Shown: positions 27,205-36,614, counted from the first letter of the stretch. The stretch is DNA of 64,000 nucleotides from Anaerocolumna sp. MB42-C2 (GCF_030913705.1 NZ_CP133190.1:4737501-4801500); one strand, 5' to 3'. Notes: generated by a model from the letters alone, not told the origin. Translations and numbers: made by a program.

Positions 27205-27266
27205 AAGGACTGTTGCATAATAGTCATAATAAACTAAGTATATTAAGCTATTTTGCGACAGTCCTT
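27205..27266. repeat. 62-base palindromic element in the leader of the GH106-like gene
   Basis: AAGGACTGTTGCA at 27205 pairs with TGCGACAGTCCTT ending at 27266; pairing continues inward through TAATAG/CTATTT with a few mismatches. It sits immediately before the RBS of the next gene. The gap 26964-27282 (319 bases) shows no other recognisable feature and no terminator after the GH2 gene. Confidence 0.6.
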
Positions 27267-27282
27267 GTAAAGGGTGAAAAAT

Positions 27283-29763
27283 ATGCTGGAATCGTTAAAA
27301 AACGGATTTTTAAATCCACCGGATGAATTTACTCCGATACCCTTTTGGTTTTGGAATGGTGATCTGACAGAACAGGAAATAATAAGACAAATACATGATT
27401 TTAATGAAAAAGGAGTAAAGGGATTTGTTATTCATCCAAGAATCGGAATTCCAAGGGAGATAGAATATCTTTCGGATCGGTTTATGGAGCTTGTAACATG
27501 TGGGGTTTTAGAAGCAGAGAAGCTTAGCATGAAGGTAGTATTATACGACGAAGCGATGTATCCGTCAGGTTCTGCCCATGGAATGGTGGTAAAAAATAAT
27601 CCGGAGTACGCAAGTATCGGATTAAAAATGACAGAATATCAATGCAGAGGTCAGTTAAAGATTACTTTAACCGAAAGAGAGAAAGATAAATTAGTTTCCG
27701 TACAGGCAGTTAAAAAAGTATCCGGTAAAGAAATTATTCCGGAGAGCATTACTAAACTTCAGGTTAATGATAATGAGATTAACTTTACGGCAGAAGAAGC
27801 TGATTGGTCGGTTTTATTATTTGCAGAGACTTTTACAAAAGGTCATATCAGAGGAATCCATTTTGGAGAAGATGATGGGGAAAAAGAGGCTCCGGCTTCC
27901 GCCGATCTGTTAAACATATCAGCGGTGGAAGAATTTATTAAACTTACTCATGAAAGGTATTATAAAGTTTTGAAAAAATATTTTGGTAAAACCATTATCG
28001 GTATGTTTACGGATGAACCGGATATTATGGGCAGAGGTTTTGAGAAAGGGTTAATTCCCTGGACCGGCGGTTTTTTGAAATATTACATACAGCAGGGGAA
28101 TGCTGAATTTGATTTGCCTTTATTATGGTTTGACGTCTTTAAAACCTCCGACTTGAAAAGAAAAAGATACCAGGAAGCAGTAAATAAAAGAATGGAAGAG
28201 ACCTACTATAAACCGGTCTATGAATGGTGCAGTAGACATAACATTGCATTAACCGGCCATCCTCATGAAAGTGATGATATCGGTTTTCTAAAATATTTTC
28301 ATATACCCGCTCAGGATATTGTCTGGAGATGGGTGGCTCCGGAAAATAATCTGGCTCTTAAGGGGCAGCATAGTACTATGGCAAAATGTACAGCGGATAG
28401 TGCCAGACACAGGGGAAAGAGGAGAAATGGAAATGAATGTTTTGCCTGCTGCGGAAAAAACAAAGTGGAGTGGGCCTTTTCTGCTGATGATATGAAATGG
28501 TATATGGATTGGCTGTTTGTAAGAGGGGTTAATCTGTTATATCCCCATGCTTTTTTCTATTCTGTCGACGGACCCGGAAGAATAGGGGAGAGACCACCGG
28601 ACGTAGGACCAAATAATATTTGGTGGCCCTATTATAAACAAATATCCAATTATATCAAAAGAATGTGTTATCTGATGACTGACAGTGTAAATCTTGCTAA
28701 AGTGGCAGTGTTATGCGAAGCACATCATTTACCATGGCAGATCGTGAAACCTTTATATGAAAACCAGATTGAGTTTAATTATTTGGAAAAGGAATTGTTT
28801 CTGTCCGGGAATTGTTTCATACAGGAATCCTGCATTAGAATTGAAAAGCAGGCATACAGAATTTTGGTCATAGAAGATGATAAACTGATTGATAATGCCA
28901 TTATGGATAAAATTTCTACTTTTATTCATAATGGCGGGAGTGTGATTGTTTACAATCCGGATAAGACAGATTTAAAAATTCAAAAGATGATATCCATTCC
29001 ACATTTTTATGATATTGTGGAAAAAATCGATGCGGTCATAGGCAGAGAAGTGGCGGTTTTAAAGGAAGTTAAAGATTTAAGAGTTACTCATATTGTTAAG
29101 AATGGATTTGAATTTTTTGTATTTGTAAATGAAGGAGAAAAAGAGATAAACACTTTGGTAAGATTAAAGCCGGCCGGCAACGTAGGTAACATAGAAAAAT
29201 GGGATGCTTTAAGAGGGGATATCAAGGAGGCAGCCCTCATTAGAAAAGCAGAAGTTGATTACATGGATATCGGACTTAAATTAAGCAGAAGAGAGTCTCT
29301 TATCTTACGGGTGAAGGGGGAAGAATCACCGGAGTTATCTAATTGTCCAACTAAAATAGCAGTCAAAGAGAAAATGAATCTGGATAATGACTGGTATATG
29401 GGGGCAGATTTGGATAACTTAGAGAAAATAAGTAAACTGATACCCTGGAATACTATAAGGGGAATGGAACATTTCTCCGGCGGGGTGACTTATAAAACAC
29501 AATTTTTTATAAAAGAGGACCCCCAAAATAAAAAAGCAGAGATTAATTTAGGGGAAGTTTATGAAATTGCCAGAGTGTTTTTAAACGGACAGGATTTAGG
29601 AGTACAAATGTGGTCACCTTATCTGTTTCAGGCAACAGATTTTATAAGAAAAGGAGAAAATATCCTAATAGTAGAGGTTAAAAATACTCTTGCCAATGAA
29701 ATATGCGGATTAAGTCTGAAATCCGGTTTAATCGGGCCGGTAAGTCTAAGCTTTAGTGGATGA
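27283..29763 (+). CDS. GH106-like glycoside hydrolase (putative alpha-L-rhamnosidase)
   Basis: Cytoplasmic enzyme of 826 residues. The N-terminal barrel begins PIPFWFWNGDLTEQEI, contains GFVIHPRIG and the acidic motif IGMFTDEPD (near residue 245), and continues with FVRGVNLLYPHAF. A domain with FVNEGE (near 625) and a C-terminal galactose-binding-like module (RVFLNGQDLG, EVKNTLANE, GLIGPVSL) complete it. It is a paralogue of the truncated gene at position 1. ATG 27283 is preferred over GTG 27274 because AAGGG at 27270-27274 is then correctly spaced. It probably releases rhamnose from the ends of RG-I fragments. The family is inferred from motifs. Confidence 0.75.
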   Translation: MLESLKNGFLNPPDEFTPIPFWFWNGDLTEQEIIRQIHDFNEKGVKGFVIHPRIGIPREIEYLSDRFMELVTCGVLEAEKLSMKVVLYDEAMYPSGSAHGMVVKNNPEYASIGLKMTEYQCRGQLKITLTEREKDKLVSVQAVKKVSGKEIIPESITKLQVNDNEINFTAEEADWSVLLFAETFTKGHIRGIHFGEDDGEKEAPASADLLNISAVEEFIKLTHERYYKVLKKYFGKTIIGMFTDEPDIMGRGFEKGLIPWTGGFLKYYIQQGNAEFDLPLLWFDVFKTSDLKRKRYQEAVNKRMEETYYKPVYEWCSRHNIALTGHPHESDDIGFLKYFHIPAQDIVWRWVAPENNLALKGQHSTMAKCTADSARHRGKRRNGNECFACCGKNKVEWAFSADDMKWYMDWLFVRGVNLLYPHAFFYSVDGPGRIGERPPDVGPNNIWWPYYKQISNYIKRMCYLMTDSVNLAKVAVLCEAHHLPWQIVKPLYENQIEFNYLEKELFLSGNCFIQESCIRIEKQAYRILVIEDDKLIDNAIMDKISTFIHNGGSVIVYNPDKTDLKIQKMISIPHFYDIVEKIDAVIGREVAVLKEVKDLRVTHIVKNGFEFFVFVNEGEKEINTLVRLKPAGNVGNIEKWDALRGDIKEAALIRKAEVDYMDIGLKLSRRESLILRVKGEESPELSNCPTKIAVKEKMNLDNDWYMGADLDNLEKISKLIPWNTIRGMEHFSGGVTYKTQFFIKEDPQNKKAEINLGEVYEIARVFLNGQDLGVQMWSPYLFQATDFIRKGENILIVEVKNTLANEICGLSLKSGLIGPVSLSFSG

Positions 29764-30000
29764 TATCCTGCTTTTAAATAACCCAGGCGATACTTTTAGT
29801 ACTGAAATCTTATACAATAATTAGAAAAGACCTAAAGTTGGATTAAATAATACCGGGTTTATTGATTACCTATACCTATTGGCATATAATTATTCTAAGA
29901 GGTAAAAATATCAGCATTTGATAGAATTAACAAATGTAAAAGAGATATATACCATTATAATTTTTAATCATCAAGTTAAAAGGGAAAAGGGAGAGATTAT

Positions 30001-30939
30001 ATGTTTGAAGAAATCAATAAGGAGTTGGAAGAATTAAAACAGGGTATGTATAGATGTGAAAAGATCAATTCCATGTTAGAAGCCTTAAAGGAGCAGCAAA
30101 ATCAATTGGAAGAGAAAAATGAAATGTTTCAGAAAGACTTAAACAAAGAGGAAGCAGACATAGAACATTTAAATAAAAAAAATCTGACAGCTATTTTTTA
30201 TACAATTTTAGGCAGTAAGGAAGAACAGATGGAAAAAGAACGTCAGGAAGTACTGGCTGCCCGGTTAAAATTAGAGGACAATATAAAACAGATGGATGAA
30301 ACCAGATATCAGATTTCAAAATTAATGGAGGAGAGAAAAAAGTACGAGAATAATGAAAGGTTATATAATAATCTTTATAAGAGAAAATATAACCTGCTGA
30401 AAGAAAGCAGTACGGAGGAATCTCAAAAGGTATTGGAGTTGGAAGATAAAATTTCTCATTATAAAGCATATATAAAAGAAATTCAGGAAGCAATTTTGGC
30501 AGGAAAGCGTGTAATGGAACAGATAGATAGCGCTGAATCAAGTCTTGACAGTGCTGAAGGTTGGGGAACCTGGGATATGTTTGGAGGGGGGTTACTCACG
30601 GATATGATTAAGCATTCTCACATAGATGATGCCAAAGCAGCGGCTTCCCGTATTCAGACTTTGCTCAATCAATTCAGAACGGAATTGGCGGATATAAAAA
30701 TAAATTCAGAGATCCATATTGAGATTGAAGGATTCGCAAAATTTGCAGACTTTTTCTTAGATGGATTAATATCCGACTGGGTTATCCAGTCAAGAATTAA
30801 CGAATCTTTAGATAGTGTTCGCAACGTAAAAGATGAAGTAAATAACGTACTTAATAAACTGGAGAAACTTTATTCAAGTGTGGAGAATAATATTACAGAA
30901 TGTAATAAAGAGATGGCAAATAAAATAGAAAGAGCTTAG
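30001..30939 (+). CDS. coiled-coil protein of unknown function
   Basis: I do not recognise a named family. The 312-residue product is highly charged and predicted mostly helical. A long coiled coil spans about 5-180 (heptads rich in L, E and K). A short Gly/Trp-rich break GWGTWDMFGGGLLTDMIKHS lies near 186-205, followed by a second helical region with aromatic residues (FAKFADFFLDGLISDW, about 242-257) and a final coiled coil. No signal peptide or clear membrane segment is seen. RBS GGGAGAG. It is monocistronic, in a 237-base gap after the RG-I locus and before the alanine T-box. The hydrophobic break could contact membrane or partner proteins. Confidence 0.75.
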   Translation: MFEEINKELEELKQGMYRCEKINSMLEALKEQQNQLEEKNEMFQKDLNKEEADIEHLNKKNLTAIFYTILGSKEEQMEKERQEVLAARLKLEDNIKQMDETRYQISKLMEERKKYENNERLYNNLYKRKYNLLKESSTEESQKVLELEDKISHYKAYIKEIQEAILAGKRVMEQIDSAESSLDSAEGWGTWDMFGGGLLTDMIKHSHIDDAKAAASRIQTLLNQFRTELADIKINSEIHIEIEGFAKFADFFLDGLISDWVIQSRINESLDSVRNVKDEVNNVLNKLEKLYSSVENNITECNKEMANKIERA

Positions 30940-31067
30940 CGCAATAACAACTTGTATTGAAATGATTGGATTATCTTGCAATAATATGTTACGGCTCAGC
31001 TGTAAGTCCGAATAGTAATATTGGAATAAATATTCATGATAATACAAATAAATATTCATAAAAAATG

Positions 31068-31096
31068 TTGACATTGTCTATCTGGTATGTTAAGAT
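31068..31096 (+). promoter_or_regulatory. promoter of the alanine T-box operon
   Basis: TTGACA at 31068-31073 and TAAGAT at 31091-31096 are 17 bases apart. The expected start near 31103 is at the base of stem I. Confidence 0.7.
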
Positions 31097-31097
31097 A

Positions 31098-31395
31098 AAC
31101 GAAATTCAAATCAAAAAGGCTATGATAAGAAATAGTATATACTATCGGAACTTACAGAGAGAAGATGGCTGGTGAAAATCTTTAGGAAAGTAGTATAGAA
31201 GCAGTCTTGGAGCTATGAACCGAACAGAAGATCTTAGTAGGCTTCATCGGAGTTTCCGCCGTTAAAAGGAAAGCAGTATATATTGGTTTAGCCGATTTGT
31301 ACTGACTGAGCGCAGAGGTTTCTCTGAATGTAGGTGGTAACACGGATGTTATATTCGCCCTAAGTTGATGGTTAATCAACTTAGGGCTTTTTTTA
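31098..31395 (+). promoter_or_regulatory. T-box riboswitch, alanine (GCA specifier)
   Basis: AGTA is followed by TATACTA, which pairs with TAGTATA directly before GAA-GCA, so the specifier codon is GCA at 31201-31203 (Ala). The distal stem carries GATGGCTGGTGAAAATC. The conserved AGGTGGTAACACGG lies at 31332-31345. The terminator has arms GCCCTAAGTTGAT (31357-31369) and ATCAACTTAGGGC (31375-31387) plus a T-run. The Ala specifier matches the alanyl-tRNA synthetase and alanine symporter downstream. With the repeat at 31388 it fills most of the 668-base space 30940-31607. Confidence 0.92.
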
Positions 31396-31505
31396 TTTCA
31401 GGAAATTTCACAAATATTCTATGAAATAAAAAAGCTTGACCGGCATGATGCGCATTCGTGCATATGGAATTATGTCAGCCAGGCTGACCGCACTCAGTGC
31501 TTAAA
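31388..31505 (+). repeat. copy C of the terminator-abutting intergenic repeat
   Basis: It starts at the U-tract of the alanine T-box terminator. TTTATTTCA pairs with TGAAATAAA, then AAGCTTGACCGGCATGATGC matches the core of the copy at 9058. Hairpins GTCAGCC/GGCTGAC and GCACT/AGTGC follow. Here the element lies between an attenuator and the gene it controls. Confidence 0.55.
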
Positions 31506-31607
31506 GTGTGCAATCCCATCATGAATGAGGTGAACGGGGAACCTATGTTGGCTTGCACACTTTGTTGTTTCAACTTGTTCTATAATAATGAAAAAGGAGG
31601 TAATTAC

Positions 31608-33398
31608 ATGGTTACAGGTAGGGAAGTTTATACTTCAACTGAGCTAAGAACGAAATATCTTAATTTTTTTCTTGATAAAGGGCATAAGGTGATAACATCG
31701 GCCTCCCTTTTTCCTGAAAATGATCCCAGCGTTTTATTTACAACAGCCGGAATGCACCCTTTGGTACCTTACCTGCTCGGAGAAAAACATCCGTTTGGAA
31801 AAAGACTGGTAGATTATCAAAAATGTATTCGAACCGGAGATATTGATGAAGTAGGAGATGCTACCCATTTAACTTATTTCGAAATGCTTGGAAACTGGTC
31901 TTTGGGTGATTATTTTAAAAAAGAATCTATTACAATGAGTTACGAATTCTTAACATCGGTACTAAAGATACCAATTGATAAAATAGCAGTTACTGTTTTT
32001 GAGGGTGATGACCAGTTTGCAAAAGATATAGAGTCTTATGAACTATGGAGAAGTCTGGGCATAAAAGAGGAGCAGATTTATTTTTACGGCAAGAATGAGA
32101 ACTGGTGGGGGCCGGCCGGCCAGACCGGGCCTTGCGGTCCGGATACGGAGATCTTCTATGATACGGGAAAGGAGAAATGCAGTGAAACCTGCGGCCCCTC
32201 CTGCGGATGCGGTAAATTTATTGAAATTTGGAATAACGTGTTTATGGAATACAATAAATTGCCGGATGGAAGTTATATTTATCTGAAGCAAAAGAACGTG
32301 GATACGGGGATGGGATTAGAGAGGATACTGGCTGTCATAAATGAAAAAGAATCTGTATATGAGACAGATGTTTTAAAACCGATCGTCAGTAAGATCGAGA
32401 GTATAACCGGCAGTCCTTACAATGTTAAGAATGAAAGGGAATACCGAATCATATGTGACCATATGAGAGCTATTACTTTTATATTGGGGGATTATAAAGC
32501 TATCGTACCATCTAATTCAGAGCAGGGATATATTTTAAGAAGATTAATCAGACGTACGATTAGGATGTTTAAAAAGCTGGGAATCATGGAAAATAAGTTA
32601 CCTGAGATTGCAGATACAGTAATTGAACTGAATGAAGCAGTGTATCCGGAATTAACAGTCAATAAAAGTTTTATCAGAGAGCAGCTGATAAAGGAATTCA
32701 CTTTATTTAATAAAACATTGGACAGCGGTCTGAAAATTGCAGAAAAATATATAAACCAACTTTCAGAAGGAGAAATCCTAAGCGGTGAGTCAGCATTTAA
32801 ATTATACGACACCTTTGGATTCCCTATTGAATTTACCCAGGAGATTGCGAAAGAAAATGGGTTTGAAGTGGATTTGAAAGGCTTTAGAAAGAGTTTTTCA
32901 GAGCATCAGGAAAAATCCAGAACCGGTGCAGAGGGAAGATTTAAAGGTGGTCTGGCTGATAACAGCGAACAGACAGCGAAACTGCACACTGCAACTCATT
33001 TGTTAAACGGCGCCTTAAGAAAAGTCCTTGGAGACAGCGTTTATCAGAAAGGCAGCAATATTAATGCCGAGCGTTTAAGATTTGACTTCTCCTTTGATAG
33101 AAAACTAACTGCAGAGGAATTAGATAAAGTGAGTGCTATAGTAAATGAAGCCATACAAAAACGAATCGATATTAAGTGTGAGGAAACAACTGTGCAAGAA
33201 GCAAAAGAGCAAGGTGCAATTGGTGTTTTTGATAGTAAATACTCCGATATTGTCAAAGTTTATACGATAGAGGGGTATTCAAAAGAAATCTGCGGAGGTC
33301 CGCATGCCGTTAACACCAGTGAATTAAAGCAGTTTAGAATTTTAAAAGAAGAAAGTTCTTCTGCCGGTGTCCGCAGAATTAAAGCAGTTATCGGATGA
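31608..33398 (+). CDS. short alanyl-tRNA synthetase lacking the C-Ala domain
   Basis: Charges tRNA-Ala with alanine, or is a paralogue of the housekeeping enzyme; 596 residues against about 875 for typical AlaRS. The class II core (about 1-240) shows LFTTAGMHPLVPYLLG, THLTYFEMLGNWSLGDYF, GPCGPDTEIFYD and VDTGMGLERI. A Cys-rich insertion CSETCGPSCGCG may bind zinc. The tRNA-recognition helices and the editing domain follow, with zinc ligands His460 and His464 (HTATH) and Cys562/His566 (CGGPH). The C-terminal C-Ala domain is absent. AAGGAGG at 31593 sets the ATG at 31608, although the frame is open upstream to 31497. It is under an alanine T-box and is followed 43 bases later by an alanine symporter. 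Confidence 0.85.
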   Translation: MVTGREVYTSTELRTKYLNFFLDKGHKVITSASLFPENDPSVLFTTAGMHPLVPYLLGEKHPFGKRLVDYQKCIRTGDIDEVGDATHLTYFEMLGNWSLGDYFKKESITMSYEFLTSVLKIPIDKIAVTVFEGDDQFAKDIESYELWRSLGIKEEQIYFYGKNENWWGPAGQTGPCGPDTEIFYDTGKEKCSETCGPSCGCGKFIEIWNNVFMEYNKLPDGSYIYLKQKNVDTGMGLERILAVINEKESVYETDVLKPIVSKIESITGSPYNVKNEREYRIICDHMRAITFILGDYKAIVPSNSEQGYILRRLIRRTIRMFKKLGIMENKLPEIADTVIELNEAVYPELTVNKSFIREQLIKEFTLFNKTLDSGLKIAEKYINQLSEGEILSGESAFKLYDTFGFPIEFTQEIAKENGFEVDLKGFRKSFSEHQEKSRTGAEGRFKGGLADNSEQTAKLHTATHLLNGALRKVLGDSVYQKGSNINAERLRFDFSFDRKLTAEELDKVSAIVNEAIQKRIDIKCEETTVQEAKEQGAIGVFDSKYSDIVKVYTIEGYSKEICGGPHAVNTSELKQFRILKEESSSAGVRRIKAVIG

Positions 33399-33441
33399 TA
33401 AAAAAATATTAATTACATTATATAAGAAAGGGTTTAATAAT

Positions 33442-34860
33442 ATGAGTACGCAGTTAAATAATTTAATTACCTGGATAGATAATTTAGTATGGGGCTTACC
33501 GTTAATTATATTAATTATGGCGGTAGGTATCTATTTAACCATCCGGCTTCATGTATTACAGTTAATCCATTTACCAAAAGCTTTAAAATACATGGTGAAA
33601 AATGAAGAGGGCGGAACCGGTGAAGTATCCAGCTTTGCAGCACTCTGCACCGCCTTATCAGCGACAATCGGAACCGGTAATATTGTAGGTGTGGCTACTG
33701 CCATTGTTGCAGGCGGACCAGGGGCATTATTCTGGATGTGGATTGCCGCTTTCTTTGGTATGGCTACCAAATATGCAGAAGGCTTGTTAGCTATTAAATA
33801 CAGACATATTGACCAGGAAGGACATGTTCTGGGTGGACCTTTTTATTATATTGAGAAGGGAATGGGAATAAAATTTAAATGGCTTGCCAAATTATTTGCT
33901 TTTTTTGGAGCCTGTGCGGGTCTGTTAGGTATCGGTACCTTTACCCAGGTAAACGGAATCTCCTCTGCAGTTAATAATTTCTTCGCTAATTCCAACTCTG
34001 CAACCATTCTGATTTTTGGAAGAGAATATACTATAGCTATTATTCTGACCGGACTGATCATAACCTTATGTGTAGGTTTGGTTTTGATCGGTGGATTAAA
34101 AAGAATATCCGGGTTTGCTCAGATTGTAGTACCTTTTATGGCTATCGCATATGTTTTAATTTGCATTATACTATTAATAAATCAATATAAAGCAATTCCC
34201 GGAGCATTAGTAGAAATTTTCGAGGGAGCTTTTGGTATTAAGGCTATTTCCGGCGGAGCATTGGGTACGATTATGGTTGCAATGCAAAAAGGAATTGCAA
34301 GAGGTATCTTTTCCAATGAATCCGGTTTGGGAAGTGCTCCTATCGCAGCAGCGGCAGCGCAGACAAAAGAACCGGTTCGTCAGGGCCTTGTATCTATGAC
34401 AGGAACGTTTATAGATACCATCATTATCTGTACAATGACGGGTTTAAGTATAGTCGTAACCGGTTCCTGGAATATCGGACTTGAAGGAGTTGCAGTTACC
34501 TCCAGTGCTTTTCAGACTGGCTTACCTTTTGAGCCCTGGGTTGCATCCTTTTTACTAATGATATGTTTAACATTTTTTGCATTTACAACAATTATCGGCT
34601 GGAATTATTACAGTGAACGCTGTCTGGAGTACTTAACAGACGGTAATCAGAAACCGTTAAAAATTTTCAGATGGCTTTATATATTAGCAGTTTTTATAGG
34701 GCCTTACATGACAATCGGTGCGGTATGGAACATAGCTGATATATTCAATGGTTTGATGGCTTTTCCAAACTTAATAGCGTTAATTGTTTTAAGTAATGTT
34801 ATCATAAGGGAAAGCAAAGATTATTTCAGAAGATTAGCTGCTAAAAATAATATAGACTAA
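33442..34860 (+). CDS. alanine:sodium symporter, AGCS family
   Basis: Membrane symporter of 472 residues with about ten to eleven hydrophobic segments that imports alanine or glycine with Na+. The family pattern is clear: TALSATIGTGNIVGVATAIVAGGPGALFWMW near residue 80 and MQKGIARGIFSNESGLGSAPIAAAAA near residue 295. ATG 33442 is chosen for the AAAGGG site and the usual AGCS N-terminus; an earlier GTG at 33367 lies inside the synthetase gene. Co-transcribed with alaS under the Ala T-box, so uptake should rise when charged tRNA-Ala is short. Confidence 0.9.
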   Translation: MSTQLNNLITWIDNLVWGLPLIILIMAVGIYLTIRLHVLQLIHLPKALKYMVKNEEGGTGEVSSFAALCTALSATIGTGNIVGVATAIVAGGPGALFWMWIAAFFGMATKYAEGLLAIKYRHIDQEGHVLGGPFYYIEKGMGIKFKWLAKLFAFFGACAGLLGIGTFTQVNGISSAVNNFFANSNSATILIFGREYTIAIILTGLIITLCVGLVLIGGLKRISGFAQIVVPFMAIAYVLICIILLINQYKAIPGALVEIFEGAFGIKAISGGALGTIMVAMQKGIARGIFSNESGLGSAPIAAAAAQTKEPVRQGLVSMTGTFIDTIIICTMTGLSIVVTGSWNIGLEGVAVTSSAFQTGLPFEPWVASFLLMICLTFFAFTTIIGWNYYSERCLEYLTDGNQKPLKIFRWLYILAVFIGPYMTIGAVWNIADIFNGLMAFPNLIALIVLSNVIIRESKDYFRRLAAKNNID

Positions 34861-34867
34861 TATTGAT

Positions 34868-34924
34868 AAAGCTGCTGAAATATACCTGACAAAACATATT
34901 GTCAGGTTATATTCCAGCAGCTTT
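34868..34924 (+). terminator. terminator of the alanine operon
   Basis: AAAGCTGCTG (34868-34877) pairs with CAGCAGCTTT (34915-34924), and TATACCTGAC pairs with GTCAGGTTATA inside. The T-run is short, so it is a weaker terminator. Confidence 0.65.
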
Positions 34925-35002
34925 ATATCTAATTTAAAATATTATTTTATGTAATTATAATGGAGGGAAAGTCTGTACTGAATTTATTTAATATCAGAAA
35001 AT

Positions 35003-36547
35003 CTAGAATTTACAACTGATATCTGCACAGATAACGTATTGTTGCCCATTCTCATTTTGATATAAGCGGGAAACAGTCCGGCATAGTTTACCCGTAGCTC
35101 CTGATATGTAATCATAGGAACTGTATACGCAACCATTTGAAAGCATTGCCTGTCTGAAATATTTTTTGGCAGAGCTGTCAAATCCCGGTTCATTCGGTTC
35201 AAAGTCTGAATCACTTTCATTTAGAATGGCCGGGTTCATAATAGTATGGCTAATTTGAATCCCATTATGATCTATAACATAAAAACATTCTATCTCTGTC
35301 TTATCTTTTACCATTCTTTCTAATAGTTCATCCATTTTCTCAGGTGTTTTAGCGGATTTTAAGGCATCCACCAGACAAAGCATAATTTCAGTATCATGCT
35401 TTAAATCTGCTTCTGTTTTCTTTTTCATTTGTATAAGATCTTCCTCTTTGGCAGAAGTTATTGTCTCTGCCTGCCCTTTGATGCAGAAATTACTTAACAG
35501 TCCTTTTAACCGATCCGAATGATGTAAAAGAAGGGCGGTATTATCTGCACTGGTTTTAGCAAATTGTGCATTATTTTGAACCACTTCCGATATATGGTTA
35601 ATAATATTAGAGATGTTTTGAAAACTTGTCTCCTGGACTTGTGAAGATTTCACAATTTGTGAATTTAGTGATGCCACGGACTCAATTGATTTTTGGATAA
35701 AGGAAAAGCTTTCGGCTGTTTTATTGGCGGTTTCCGTACTTTCATTTACTTTTATTATACTATTATTAATCAGATCGGTTGTTTGACGAACTGCTTTTGC
35801 ACTTTGAGAAGCCAGAATTCCAACCTGATCTGCCACGACTGAGAAGCCTTTGCCTGCATCTCCTGCACGAGCAGCCTCTATGGAAGCATTTAGTGCAAGT
35901 AAGTTGGTTTGAGTAGCAATGTTGTTAATAAGGTCAATGACATGGCTGATATCATTGGTAGAGGATCTTACGGCTTCCATGGAGATCAGCATCTGATCCA
36001 TATATTTCTTACCGACTTCCGCTTCGTTCTTAGCATCCATGGCATTTTGAGAGGCAGATTTTGCATTGGAGGTATTCTTTATAGTTTCTTCTGTAATGTC
36101 ATTCATGGTAGCAGACAAATCCGAAATATGTTTTGCTTGATCCGAAGCATTTTCCGCTATGATGTTAGAAGATTTATCCAACTGTCCGCACATATCATCG
36201 ATGCTTTCAGATAATTCTGTAATAGAAGAAAAAGTATTATTCAGAGAATGACCAATTTTTGTAAGGGCATTTTTAATAGGAATAAAATCCCCCTTAAACT
36301 TAACATTACTATTAAGAGAGATAGTCATATCTCCGGCAGAAAGATGGGAGATAACGCGGGTAATCTCATTAATATAGCTATTCAGCTGATTACTGATATT
36401 ATTGGTATCTTTTACCAGATTTAACAGAAGCAGATCATCCGTAATATCAATCTGAGTATCTAACATCCCTTTCGTCATTAGATGAAGGCTGTCTTCAATC
36501 TTATTGGATTCATGATAAAGGTTTTCTATTATTTTATTTTTTCTCAT
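35003..36547 (-). CDS. soluble methyl-accepting chemotaxis protein with C-terminal sensor domain
   Basis: Cytoplasmic chemoreceptor of 514 residues. There is no transmembrane segment. Residues about 1-75 form an N-terminal helical region with no recognised family. A helical signalling region follows (about 75-345), with the conserved tip ATQTNLLALNASIEAARAGDAGKGFSVVAD that binds CheA/CheW. The C-terminal ~150 residues (FYVIDHNGIQISHT, AKKYFRQAM, YDYISGATG) look like a PDC/Cache-type ligand domain placed after the signalling region, the reverse of the usual order. The start codon at 36547 has no good RBS nearby (see findings). The ligand is unknown. Confidence 0.85.
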   Translation of the reverse strand: MRKNKIIENLYHESNKIEDSLHLMTKGMLDTQIDITDDLLLLNLVKDTNNISNQLNSYINEITRVISHLSAGDMTISLNSNVKFKGDFIPIKNALTKIGHSLNNTFSSITELSESIDDMCGQLDKSSNIIAENASDQAKHISDLSATMNDITEETIKNTSNAKSASQNAMDAKNEAEVGKKYMDQMLISMEAVRSSTNDISHVIDLINNIATQTNLLALNASIEAARAGDAGKGFSVVADQVGILASQSAKAVRQTTDLINNSIIKVNESTETANKTAESFSFIQKSIESVASLNSQIVKSSQVQETSFQNISNIINHISEVVQNNAQFAKTSADNTALLLHHSDRLKGLLSNFCIKGQAETITSAKEEDLIQMKKKTEADLKHDTEIMLCLVDALKSAKTPEKMDELLERMVKDKTEIECFYVIDHNGIQISHTIMNPAILNESDSDFEPNEPGFDSSAKKYFRQAMLSNGCVYSSYDYISGATGKLCRTVSRLYQNENGQQYVICADISCKF

Positions 36548-36614
36548 CGGTAGTTTATATGACGGTATTATGTCATAGGCTCCTTTCGCTATTTAGTTTT
36601 AAAGACTAAAAAAA

